Below are positions 13,636-24,575 of a DNA stretch of 64,000 bases, one piece after another. Source of the DNA: Portulaca oleracea (lineage: Eukaryota > Streptophyta > Magnoliopsida > Caryophyllales > Portulacaceae); assembly GCA_029582165.1 (NCBI GenBank), contig CM055877.1, positions 23,077,355-23,141,354 on the forward strand, written 5' to 3'. A model generated the notes under the pieces. It saw nothing but the letters and a program-made list of their open reading frames with translations, was not told where the DNA came from and did no database searches. Numbering within the stretch: position 1 is the first letter of the stretch; the number at the start of each line of letters is the position of its first letter. The position numbers and the translations under genes are program-made.

Positions 13636-15547
13636 TGATAGATCTTCTGCATGCGCACAGGTGCAATGTAGTATATCAAGGTCGTTCTTTATCAGGGACT
13701 TGTGTTCAACTACGCACTAGACTAGTTCACTATAAAGGATGCTAGGTCGGCCAAATAGTTGGGTGAATAAGGAATTTAAGGAAATAAACAAGAAAGATAT
13801 AATCTTTGTGGGTTTTACCAGATAATTAGGGGAGTTTAGGGGAATCCACTCTAGTTAATCAATTAATCAAGAGGTGGTTCTAGTTCAAGGTAGTGTTGGT
13901 AGTGTCGGGGTCTATAATCTTTCTAAGGCCTATCACAACAATCTTTGAATCCGAAGTGAGTTATATTGATTAGACTAAACACCTATTTTCATGTCTATTT
14001 AATCTAACCAAAGATAAGAACCGATTATGACATGACCCTAAGCGTGAACCCATAATTTCTAACTGTTTTCAACGCCTATTCAATCTTCGTCTTTCCAATT
14101 GAAAATAACAAAGTGTCGTTCCAATATTAATAATCTAGACCAAGTAAGAGGTAGCTAATCAATTACTATGACATACGAAGCACGAAGATTAAACAACTGT
14201 ATCGAAACCTAAAACTGAAACTACATCAATAATCAACCAAGAAACATCGAGTTTATCCCCTAAACAAGGGAACTAACTACTCATGATAATAATAACTAGG
14301 AAAAACAATACGAAAACTGAAGTGCAAAACATAATAAAAATAGAAAATAAACTGAATATCTGAGTCGTCGAATTCGATCTCTTCGTGTCACCCGATTCGA
14401 TCTCCTTCTCCTCCTCTTCAATTCCTAATATCCTAGAACAGCTTCCCGAAGGGAGGAAAATACAAAAGAAATCTAAAAACTAAATGGCGTGAATAATAAC
14501 TGACTGAATAATGAATTGGCTCCAAATCAAAGGATGCCGAGGGTTTTTATTCTTCCCGAAGGGAGAGAGAACTAGCGAAAACCCTAAACAGAGTTATTTT
14601 CCAATATGACACGGCATACTTCTTTTGATAGGCAGTGACGGAGACGCGGCCAGTGGGTAAACACACGCCGCCATATACTCACGCGGACGCTCATTCTGCC
14701 TTGGGCGCTGCCAGCGGGACAGTAGCCGCTACCAGCAAGTCTCGACTACGCTGTGGACTTCTTCCGAGCTGGCCGCTGCCAGCGGGTGAGTCGAGGCTGA
14801 CGTTGGGCGCTGCCAGTGCCAGTAGGTTGTTGTGGGCAGGTGATGCAGCTGCGAGCGTGTAACTGTTGCTGCTGGTGGGTGATGTGAGGGTGGATGCATG
14901 CTGGTTGTCTTGGACTCTTCTCTCGTGGCTGGGCCTCGTGAAGCTGTTGTGGCTTCATGCTGTTGTTGGGATGCGACTTCACGTCATCTTAGGGCCTATT
15001 TCCTCTTCTTTTCAAATTCTTTAGTTCTCTTCTTCTTCCTTTCAATACTCTCCTCTTCATCTTCATCTTCCTTTTCCTTTCTAACTTCTTCTCTATTTCC
15101 TTCACTTTTCTTCTTTTTTCTTGGTTTTTATGAGGGTTTTCATTAGAATCTACAAAGTATACCAATTTCCCAACCAAGTGAAGAATATTATAGAATTTAA
15201 TATTAAAACACTAGATTAAATTACAAAATCGGCTAAAATATACAAGTTAAATACCTAATAAATAGGTAAATTGGAATATAACAAACCAACCTTTGGGGGT
15301 CCTTTGAAATAACGAACCAACCTTGAACATTAATTTACAATGAACCAACCTTGTCATGTTATTTTTTCCATCGAACCTTCGACGAGTCTCACTCGTCGGA
15401 AAGCTGACTTGGCGGTGGCGGATGCTAACTTGGATTAGTTAAGAGCCAAAAAAAAGAAAAACATATTATGGCATGTGCTGAATTTTTTCTCTGCCAAATC
15501 ACTATTCCCCTTTATTATTTTTAATGTACACCTCACCCACCTCTATT

Positions 15548-15586
<39 letters not shown>

Positions 15587-15596
15587 ACTAAGTTGC

Positions 15597-15862
15597 ATGG
15601 CTGCAACGTACAATCCACTCACCCACCTCACATTCCTCCTCCTCCTCATCGTCACCGCCTTCTCCCAGTCTCCCGTCGCCTCCCCCACCACCTCTCCGGC
15701 GACCACGACGTCTCCGCCTTCTTCCGCCACCTCCCCGACGCCGTCAGCTAAATCCACACCTCTAGCCTCCTCCCTGCTCCGTCTTCTCCGGCTCCCATCT
15801 CATCTCCTCCAGCGAAATCCCCAGCTCCGGCGGTGTCAGTCCAACCACCGGCGAAATCAATG
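15597..15862 (+). pseudogene. Captured arabinogalactan-protein gene 5' fragment
   Basis: An ATG at 15597 opens an 88-codon frame. It starts with a good signal peptide (THLTFLLLLIVTAFS) followed by QSPVASPTTSPATTTSPP and SATSPTPSAKSTP, the Pro/Ser/Thr/Ala mix typical of classical AGPs, which are glycosylated cell-wall proteoglycans. Near 15755-15765 the AGP-like reading continues in another frame (PAPSSPAPISSPPAKS, then PAPAVSVQPPAK) to about 15862. One indel has therefore broken the captured sequence. It lies wholly inside the MULE. A chimeric transcript is possible, but no function is implied. Confidence 0.75.
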
Positions 15863-16004
15863 AGAGAATTTCAACAATTTTCTGTCATTGAGGTTTTGAG
15901 CAATTTCAATCATCGACAATGCCACCCGTCTCCCGTCTAATAATTTCACCAAGTTTGGCCAGAATATTGCAGCCCCTGAAGCTTTGATAATCTTTAATCT
16001 CAGT

Positions 16005-16118
16005 TTAATTTCTATGGGCACCTGCTAAAAAGTTTGCCAAAGAAGGAACACCTTGTCCATTGTTCCTCATTTCCTCTTGGGCTTGCTTGATTTCCTTAGG
16101 ATCTGCCAAGGGATTGAT
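16005..16118 (-). pseudogene. Possible third captured fragment, unidentified
   Basis: On the - strand an open stretch reads DPKEIKQAQEEMRNN and then GVPSLANFLAG before a TAA near 16005. The composition and helix-like pattern look like real protein rather than random AT-rich DNA. I do not recognise the family, and chance is not excluded. Confidence 0.35.
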
Positions 16119-16194
16119 GGATATGTATTATAATCCGGACCTGGGTCATACCTACAAGCACATCAATCGGACCTGGGTGACCTGGGTAACACTT

Positions 16195-16440
16195 AAAGTG
16201 AGGGAATAAAAGCTCCAGGAGGTATGGAGGTGAAGTTGTTAGAGTCCAAATAGATTGACTGAAGAAGATTGAGCTTAACTAAGGAGGGTAGGGGCCCATA
16301 GAGTCGGTTGTTTTGGAGAGAGAGAGAGAGTGGTGAGGGGAGTTGAGAGAGTCAAGAAGCTTCCCACCGATGGACTTTGAGGCGAGGTTGATGGAGGTGA
16401 CGCGGTTGCCGCCGTCACAATTTACGCCCGATTCTCTCAT
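16195..16440 (-). pseudogene. Captured LRR receptor-kinase fragment (TMK-like)
   Basis: On the - strand GVNCDGGNRVTSINLASKS and then, after a one-base frame change, SLQNNRLYGPLPSL and LQSIYLDSNNFTSIPPGAF match the first leucine-rich repeats of TMK-type receptor kinases. NRVTSINL, NNRL.GPLPSL and YLD.NNFTSIP are typical of that group. It is an extracellular LRR piece only; no kinase domain is present. It lies in the MULE in opposite orientation to the AGP fragment and is followed by a stop. Known from family memory, not alignment. Confidence 0.7.
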
Positions 16441-16966
16441 GCTCCTGGTTTAACATGGGCTGGGGAGGGGGTTGTGAGAGAGAGAGAGAGAGGGGGGGTT
16501 GAGGTGGAGGTTGTGGAGGTGGTGGTGGCAGTGGTGAGGGTGGTTGAGAGAGAGTGTGAGAGGTTGGGGGTGGGGGATGGGTTGGGGGCTGGGGTTGGGG
16601 GTGTTAGAGAGAAAGAGAGAGTGAGAGAGAGAGAGAGAGGAGAGAAAGAGAGAGAGAGAAATAGAAAGAAAAGGAGAGTTAAAAATAAATAAAGGAGAAT
16701 AGTGATTTGGCAAAGAAACAAATTCAGCACATGCCATAATATGTTTTTTTTTTGGCTCTTAAATAATCCAAGTCAACATTCGCCACCGCCAAGTCAGCTT
16801 TTCGACGAGTGAGACTCGCCGGAGGTTCGCTGGAAAAAATAACATGACAAGGTTGGTTCTTTGTAAATTAATGCTCAAGGTTGATTCGCTATTTCAAAAG
16901 ACCCCCAAAGGTTGGTTTATTAAATTTCAATTTCCCTAATAAATACTATAAAATATACACTTATCA

Positions 16967-18949
16967 AGTATTTGCATAAATATACCAAGAAATGAAACAG
17001 AACAGTGAATTAAATCTATTTACAATCAAAAGCATAAAAATTAACAAAGCATCATATGATCATTCACCAACAATATTTCATGAATGTCACGGACCTATAG
17101 CAAATGCATACCATTCATGCCAACTTTTGTATCTGGTAGATCAGACACTATGTAATATTTTTTTTTTATCCTATAAAAACAATCAAAGAACCTCGAAACT
17201 CTAAACGGAGTTCGTGGAAACATTTCTACTTGAAATTTATCTAACAAAACACAAAGAATTTATCTTAAGGAACAAATCCTTCGCAAATGCACCATTTACA
17301 TGACCTACATATTTAAGCTGGCACAAAACCAAAGTCAACCCACTTTATACAACACTGTAAACAAAGGTAAGCAACTGCAGAATAGTCCAACAAATAATTA
17401 AACATATCGCAGCTTCAACGGTTAGAGTCGCAGAATGTTCATACTGAGTAAAGTCGATTTGAAACTCTTGTCATATCAATTGTCGATTGTTTTGAATGAA
17501 ACAAAAATCAAATGCTCATCAATTAGTAAGAAATATTGTAGAAAATCAGATGCTCAATTAGCAAGAAAACATTGCAGAAAGAAGGTAACTTAGAAGAGCA
17601 ATCCTACACTTATATTAATCATGCAAGATTAAATTCAATAATCTATGAACCAAAATGTTACAGAAAACAAGCTGGAGAGAGGGAAATTGTGATTAGGAGA
17701 GAGAAACCTTCAAGCATCCACGCAACTGCTCTTTCATAACCCATATTCTCTATGTATCTTTTTGGAATCTAATATTGGTTAAGTAGGCATTCATTTGACA
17801 GCTTTCATTGATGTCTTGATGTTTTCTACATGACGTTTCCCAACTTCCAATCAGTCTTGACATATTTTGAGAGAATTTCAAGAAGATAAAGTTTAAATGC
17901 AACCTTCCTCCAAATTTACAAGTAAAATTGCCCCAACTCATATACATGGTATAATAGGGGGAGAGATAAAGGCCATACACGTTTAGGGATAGAAATATCT
18001 AGATATTCTAGTTTCTTCAAGCTTAATGATGCAACAACGGTGACAAATAAAAGTCAAACATTTGAAATTACATACAAAAAACTTATGTCTCTAAAACTAG
18101 AACAAATTAGACATAGGAAATCAAGAACTCAAATGACTAATCTAGTGATGTACGAAGACTAAGCAGACACCGAGCAACTTGGTGATTGTCTAATGCCATT
18201 GAGGACCAGGCACCAGCCTTGATGCCACCGAGCAACAAACACTAGCCTTGACGTCACCGACTAATGCACCATACCAATAGATACCAAAACAATTATTAGG
18301 ATCAATGGAGAGAGGAACACAAAGAATGAGAAAGAGATTGACGGTAAGGGAGAATGCAGCACAATCATGCTTAGGGCAGAGCTAGAGCCTAGAGATCAAT
18401 GTACGACACTGGTTGTGGAAGGAGGAAGGCAGAACGACTAAGAGGTTTAGAATTACGGTTCTGGAATGAGGGGGTTGAATGCAGGGTCAAGCAGGCACAC
18501 GATGGTGGAAATAAGTTTCCCCCCTTTTTTTTCTTATTTTAGTTTAAATTTTTGTTAAATAAAGTAGAGGGAAATGAAAACATTGTTGGTGAGAGTGACT
18601 TTTTGTTTAAATTTTGGTAAAATAGGGTTGGAGGAAAATAAAATTATTGTTGGTGGGGTTTTTGTTTTTCTGGGAGAGGAGGGAAAGTGTTTAATTTTTT
18701 AAAAGCAGGAAATTAGATATTAAAAATAATTAATAATTAAAAAAATTTGTTTATGGGAAATTAGAGGAAAATTAGGGAAAAATATCCCACCACAATTTTA
18801 CCATTGGGAAAATTGTGAGAAATATTAAACAATGAGAAATTTCCAACTATTCTTGTTTGATGGGAAAATTACGGTAGAAAATTTGATGATTTCTAGTAGC
18901 GATAGACACCATCCTTAAGGAGAGTATAGATATCACAAAACCAAGCGTC
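16967..18949. other. Intergenic stretch without a supported gene
   Basis: I find no convincing ORF. Two loosely repeated words (ACCGAGCAAC and CAGCCTTGA) occur around 18150-18260. The sequence ending GATTTCTAGTAGCG at about 18900 resembles a decayed CACTA terminus (the reverse of CACTACTAGAAATC with one change), but no partner end is seen. Confidence 0.45.
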
Positions 18950-18976
18950 GGGGTTGATAGAGATGATCATTAAGGA

Positions 18977-20764
18977 TCAGTGATGGATAGGCTCGGTCTT
19001 CTTTTCAATAATGATGACTAGAAACTCATCTCCCTCAGGCGTAGCCCCCATGGATGATAACTTCGCATGTGTGTCAGCTAACTCATTGTGACTCCGAGGT
19101 AAATACTTGAACTCAATGTGTTTAAACTGGCTAGCCACATTGGGTAGATATTGTTTGTACAAAGTCAAAGACTCATTCTTCACCTTCCAGACATTAGTAA
19201 CCTGGTTGCCAATTAAACTTCTGGAATTGCTAAATACCCTAAAACGATTCATGCCCATCTGAAGAGCAGTATGCATACCCATGACGCAAGCGTCTTATTC
19301 ATCAGCGTTGTTAGTGGCATCAAAATCCAACTTAACAGCCAAGGAGAAATGTAAACCCTCGGGTGAGATTAACAAAGCGCCAGTTTCGCATCCCATCTAG
19401 TTTGAAGCGTCATCAAAATACAACTTCAAAATTTCTTCCTCCACTTGAAAAACTTGTTCATCACAAAACTCCAAGTCCCCAATATTCGATTCATCTAACA
19501 GAAGATTGGCCTGGCAATCCGACGTAGCCCAACCTTTTATGGAATTTTGATGTTGGAAGTGAAGATCAAATTCAGACAACATCACCGCCCATGGGGCGAT
19601 TCAACTATTAATCAAGGATTGTTCCATAATGTACTTGATCAGGTTGCATGTTGTGATCACATAAACAGTTTACGAGAACATGTAGTGATGAAGCATCTTT
19701 GTGGACCATACTAATGCTGAGGCCATCTTTTCAATATCAAAATGCCGAGATTCGCATCCTGAGAACTTCTTGTTGATGTAGTATATGGCTTTTTTCCTGT
19801 CCTTCAATCTTTTGAGCCAACATGGCACCCATGGCGTTCTGATTCACGATGAAGTATAAGAGTAAGGGTTCTCCTACAGTAGGTGGGACAAGCACTGGCG
19901 GATTCATCAGATCTACATTGATTTTGTCGAATGCTGCTTGACATTGATCATCCAATTCAATCTTTACAGCCTTCTTCAGCTTTTTGAACAATGGCTCACT
20001 AGTCATAGTAAGCTTAGAAATGAACCGACTCAAATATTAGACTCGTCCTAAAATTCTACAAATCTCCTTCTACATTCTCGGCGGAGGCATCTCTTGGATA
20101 GCCTTAATCTTAGAAGGATCAACCTCAATTTCTCGCTGATTGACGATGTAACCCAACAACTTTCCGAAAGTCACTCCAAAGGCAAACTTCAGTGGATTGA
20201 ATCTCATGTTGTACTTTCGAAGCCTAAGGAAGAATTTGCACAAGTTGGGAATATGACCTTCCAGTTCCTTGGATTTGACAATAATACCATCCACATATAC
20301 TTTTACTTCCATATGGATCATGTCATGGAGTAAAGTAGTCACGGTACGTTGATAAGTGGCACTGCCACGCTTTAACCCAAAAGACAAGACACATAGCAAA
20401 AGGTTTTCCTTGGGCCGATGAATGATGTTTTCTCCACATCTTCTTCAACCATTTTGATTTGATTATAGTAAGTATACCCATCCATAAGTGACAAAATCTT
20501 ATATCAATAGGTATGATCGACTAAGATGTTAATGCGTGGAAAAGGAAAACAATCCTTTGGGTTGGCTTTGTTCAAATCTCTGAAATCAACGCCATCAGAA
20601 CTCTTTCGTCCTTCTTTAGTACTGGAACAATATTAGCTATCCATTCGGGAAACTCCACTATTGTGATGAATTCAGCCTCGAGTTGTTCTGAATCTCGTAA
20701 TGGATTTTATTTGACTGCTCATTCTTGAATTGATGAGGTTGTTGTTGGACTAGCGTGGTGTTGG
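18977..20764 (-). pseudogene. Gypsy RT-RNase H remnant
   Basis: Broken frames encode RT residues FGLKRGSATYQRTV and VYVDGIIVKS, where the family has YVDD, so the second catalytic Asp is replaced by Gly. LLGYIVNQREIEVDPSKI and the RNase H start SRFISKLT follow. Then come PPVLVPPTVGEPLLLYF at 19737-20033 and the additional RNase H MNRFRVFSNS with LPRSHNELADTHAKL at 18977-19282. Frameshifts separate all parts. The upstream RT continues beyond the inserted copia at 30178. Not functional. Confidence 0.85.
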
Positions 20765-21593
20765 TGTTAGGTTTTAGGTTATTTATTTTCTAAACAGATA
20801 CAGATTAATTGGCGGAATATTCATAACGATTATGAAACAATTAATCGCAACAATCGCAGAGGCTTTAGTAATTATACCTGATCGCTAATTCCGATTGAAG
20901 AAGAGGTTGACCTTCGAGATTCCAATGTTGAAATCCTCTACTGAAAAGTTCACGTAGCACTCCGGGAACCCGATTGCTAGATCGACCCGATCGAGACAAA
21001 TCTCAATCTAAGATGTATGTATTTGGTATATGAGAATGTTTTAGGAAACAAGAACTGCAAACTAAATAAAGAGGAACTCAGGAAATCACCCTGGGATCTC
21101 TCTCAGAGTCTCAGGCAGTTGGTGTTAAATAATCTTCCCAGGGACCTCTTTATATAGTGTTTAGATAACATAGAGAAGAGGGCAAATAACCCTAAGGGTC
21201 GAATTAACGCAACGACGCACTTCTCAGGCCCAACACGGTCCGTGTTGAATCAACACAGACTGTGTTGGTCTCCAGAAAGTCCATTAACTCGGCCGATAGA
21301 CACCACGGACCGTGCTGGTTCAACACGGTCCCTGTTGAACCCAGTTTGGTCCGTGTTGGGCTGATTTTTCATAAAAACCAGTTCCCAACATTTCTAAACA
21401 TAATACAATATTATTTAGGTTAGATACATTGTTCCAGGGCACTGACTTGTGTGACATAGTAGGACAAAATAGTATAGTTGTAATTAAACATATTCAATTA
21501 CTAATTATAGAGGTCTCTAGCAAGACATATAATTACTATATCACTTTGGTTTACTCTCCGTGTATATTGAACATTGTCGGGACATTCCCAACA
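20765..21593 (-). repeat. 3' LTR of the 9.4-kb copia element
   Basis: 829 bp. Contains several copies of the near-palindromic word CACGGTCCGTGTTG or its reverse within 21225-21360, and a TATA-like TATATAAAG on the - strand near 21150. One repeat unit here is missing from the other LTR. Confidence 0.9.
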
Positions 21594-23514
21594 ATCTCCC
21601 ACTTGTCCCACAAGAGTTCGATTCCTTGAATTCCCTTGTCACTTACTGTCTCAAGTTCGGATAAGGTAAGCTGAAGTCATCCTTATGCAAGACCCGAACG
21701 TTCCTCGATCTCCGAGTTTAGACTTTGAAAAGCAGATGATCAACTATTGATTCAACTGAGCTCGGCCAAGCATTTTCAGTCCAATCTCACCGAGTGGCCA
21801 ACGAGGCAACTGTCCCTAATAGAGAGGACAATGCCGTCTTTTTTAGACACACATTCTCACATAGTCCAACTGTAACCCAGACACCGCCTTTATAACCTAC
21901 TATTACGAAAAACGTTTGAGGCGCTCCAAAGTTACAATAGACCATGTAGTCTATGTACTGAACTCAAGATTTAGGAATTTTGAGTAGTGAGAGCTCTTAC
22001 GACATTCCTAACTTAAAGAGCTCCCACTGCGTGTCAGTTCGGTAGTTGTTCTCAATAATACCCATGTGATTTATTTTTGATGTCATCACATCACTATAAT
22101 CACGAAACTTGATCATCCCCTCAATTCTACATGCTAATTGTGTTGATATTATAACTGTTCCTACGTGATAATACAATTAGAAACCAGGACAACTGTCGAC
22201 CAAGACTAGCGTTATCAAGTTCACTAATGGGGTTTCAGAAATCGAACTTCATCCAATTTCATATTTTGAATTCGCTAACCTTTTTGGAAATTTATATAAT
22301 TCTAAACAAAAATTAATGTAAATTTTGGAATCTTATTCTTAATGATGAATCAACAAGGTCATAATTCATGAACAATTCATGTAAACTTGAATTGTTAATA
22401 TTCCAGAATGTGTTCAACACCTATTGCCCATGCATGACTATCATGTTATAACTACAACAGGGGTTTAGTACATAATACTTGCAATGAACCTCGTACATAT
22501 ACCATTTTACTAATGACCTTTCATACAGGAAGATATTTCCGGGACACATGTTTGGATTCATAGTGAGCTTCAGATCCTTTGCTTAAGTTATGGCTCCTAT
22601 CAACAAGGCTCCATTTTTCTCGCAAGGCTAGAAACATCACCCTGTTCTAAAAATGAACTTCGCAATCCTAACAGTTTCTGCCACAACTTCTAAAGTCGTG
22701 CCATACTTGTCTTATTTGTAGAATTAACCGCATGTCATGTTAGGAACTTCTTCCAGTTTACCTCAATACCACTCAAAACATATCGTATAATTTTCTCTGA
22801 CCTTTCAGATAATCATATTTCTCTGCATGAGTGTAGCATCAATGCAACTCTTCACACTTAGCTTTTATCAACCACTTTAGACTTAGGACACATCCTTAGT
22901 TTTGCTTATACATATACAATGTATATGTTATGTTGGATTTTGAACATCTCGTGGTACACATTAGTCTTACGCCTGAAGCATGAGTTATATGTCTTATCCT
23001 TTTTAGATCTTCTAATTGTTTTGAGACAATCAAATTCCCTAAGGATAAGCCATGATTTATTGAAGTTAATCCATCCTCGAAGTGGGTTGAACTATTCAAC
23101 ACCTAGTCAACTTTGATTCAAACAATCAAAATCTTTAATCTATCATTATAGATTTTGTCTCCAAGAAAATTCTTAGCCCCACCAATCCTTCACTTTGAAA
23201 ATGATTCCCAAGTTAACCTTAGTAGATGCAACATGGGAATCTTCCTCTCAGTAGGTAGTATGTCAATCACATACAATATCAGAAAACGCATTGCTCCCAC
23301 TGAACTTCTTGTAAACACAATATTATCTTTGACACTTCCCAGTATATTAAACCTTTTTGATATCTTGGTCAAGAAGGTCAATGATTCCAACTCCTAGAAA
23401 CATCCTTAAGACCACAGATGGCCTCTTGAAGTTTACAAGTATTCCAACAAAAAAAGCCACTCAGTTGTGTCAAGTACACACCTTCTTTCCAAATCTAAGT
23501 TTGAAGTTAGTCGG

Positions 23515-24575
23515 GGGGTTCGTTAAGAAAATATATTGAATATGTATATTAACGGGAAGGATCAAATAGTAATTTTCGAATTTATTCTCAGAAACCTTAA
23601 CCTAAATTGGCAGCCGCTTCCCTCCTCCTCCATTTTCTATTCACTGAATCTCTCACTGCCTCACACGATCGCTCAGAGACTCACTGCCTGCCTCACTCCC
23701 TCCTCCCTTCTCTGAAATTTGAATCGCTGAATCTCTGCTCCGCTCCCTTCTAAACTCTTCGGCCTTCGCTGAATCGTTGAATCTCAGTGCGTGCATTCAT
23801 TCTCTCAAGTCTCAGTGTGTTCGTTCGTTCGCTGAATCTTTGCTTGCTCGGTTAGTTCCTTTTGTTTTTTTTCTATTACATTCTCAGATCTCCCTCTCAT
23901 TCTCTCAACTCTCACTCTCACACTCTCATTCTCACAATATAATTACAATATAATTTCTTATGTAAGTGATGTTGAGATTATGTTATTTTCTGAGAAACTG
24001 TGCTCTTAGGCCTTTGTGGGTGTCATCTGTTCGCCTGATTTTTAGATTCAATTGGAATTTGTATTATGGATAGTGGTCTATACTAGGCTACTGATCGTGT
24101 GTATGTTTTGTTAGTGGAAGATTTGGAAGCATTGGACTCTTATGCGTCAATTTATAAATTGTGCTCTTATGCTTCAATGATTCGAGCTGTTTGTAAATTG
24201 TAAAACTAAAGGTCTAACGAGTGATGTTATGGTGTTAGTTCATATGTTCATGTTCAATTATTCATGATGTATTATTGTTTGATTTTGATGTATTATTGCT
24301 TGAGCAAGTTAAATACGTTGTATTTTGAATAGGTTAAAAACCGGGTCCGATTAAAAACTGGATCCGATTAAAATTTAGTTAGATTTTTGACAGGTTTAAA
24401 AAATCCCCGTTGGATCCCTGTTGAGGATGGGGAATCCGTGGGGATGGGGATGGGGCAAGAATCATTCCCCGAAGCGGGGATGGGGACGGGGATGGGGATG
24501 AGTTTTGGGAATGGGGATGGAGACGGGGGTATATTCCCCCATCCCCGATCCGCTCCCTTGTCATCCCTATTTGAG
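23515..24575 (+). mobile_element. Probable insertion within the copia element, gene-leader-like
   Basis: This block interrupts the copia-like sequence. It opens near TAGTCGGGGGG. It carries a pyrimidine-rich region resembling a plant 5' leader (AACCTAAATTGGCAGCCGC, then repeated TCGCTGAATCTCT/CACTGAATCTC words at 23640-23850). It ends in a GGGGATGGGG-rich tract whose reverse end reads TAGGGATGACAAGGGAGCG, like a hAT terminus. Flanking TTTGAAGT and TTTGAGAC are only partly alike. The identity of the leader-like part is unknown. Confidence 0.4.

Larger units (their letters stand above)
15265..16936. mobile_element. Pack-MULE (non-autonomous Mutator-like element) with gene fragments
   Basis: Long terminal inverted repeats of about 240 bp (15265-15510 and 16690-16936) share, on opposite strands, CAAGGTTGGTT, the AAGTCAGCTT region and CACATGCCATAATATG. 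The flanks carry a perfect 9-bp TSD, TAATAAATA, at 15256-15264 and 16937-16945. TSD length and long TIRs point to Mutator. There is no transposase. The interior holds at least two recognisable pieces of cellular genes in opposite orientations, plus (CT)n and (GA)n tracts. It sits inside the LTR-like repeat 13636-16966. Confidence 0.93.
13636..16966 (-). mobile_element. LTR-like dispersed repeat, copy A, split by a MULE
   Basis: It begins TGATAGATC and ends CACTTATCA. It is collinear with 33331-34716: both share GTAGTATAT near the left end, ACTAGTTCACTA, GATGCTAGGTCG, TCTTTCTAAGGCC, a GC-rich patch repeating GCTGCCAGCG, and CCAACCAAGTGAAGAA near the right end. TG...CA-type termini suggest a solo LTR on the - strand. 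Without the inserted MULE it is about 1650 bp. The 5-bp flanks do not match, so TSD proof is lacking. Confidence 0.6.

Noticed and set aside
15000..15180. Lysine/arginine-rich frame on the - strand
   Set aside because: It is the complement of a C/T-rich tract in the LTR-like repeat, with no conserved features.
16437..16737. Open frames through the (GA)n and GGTTGGGG-rich tract
   Set aside because: They translate simple repeats (RERER, LSLSLS). Low-complexity DNA stays open in many frames; no codon pattern or homology supports them.
18600..18900. Decayed CACTA end (GATTTCTAGTAGCG)
   Set aside because: One terminal base is wrong, no partner end or 3-bp TSD was found, so it is not listed as an element.
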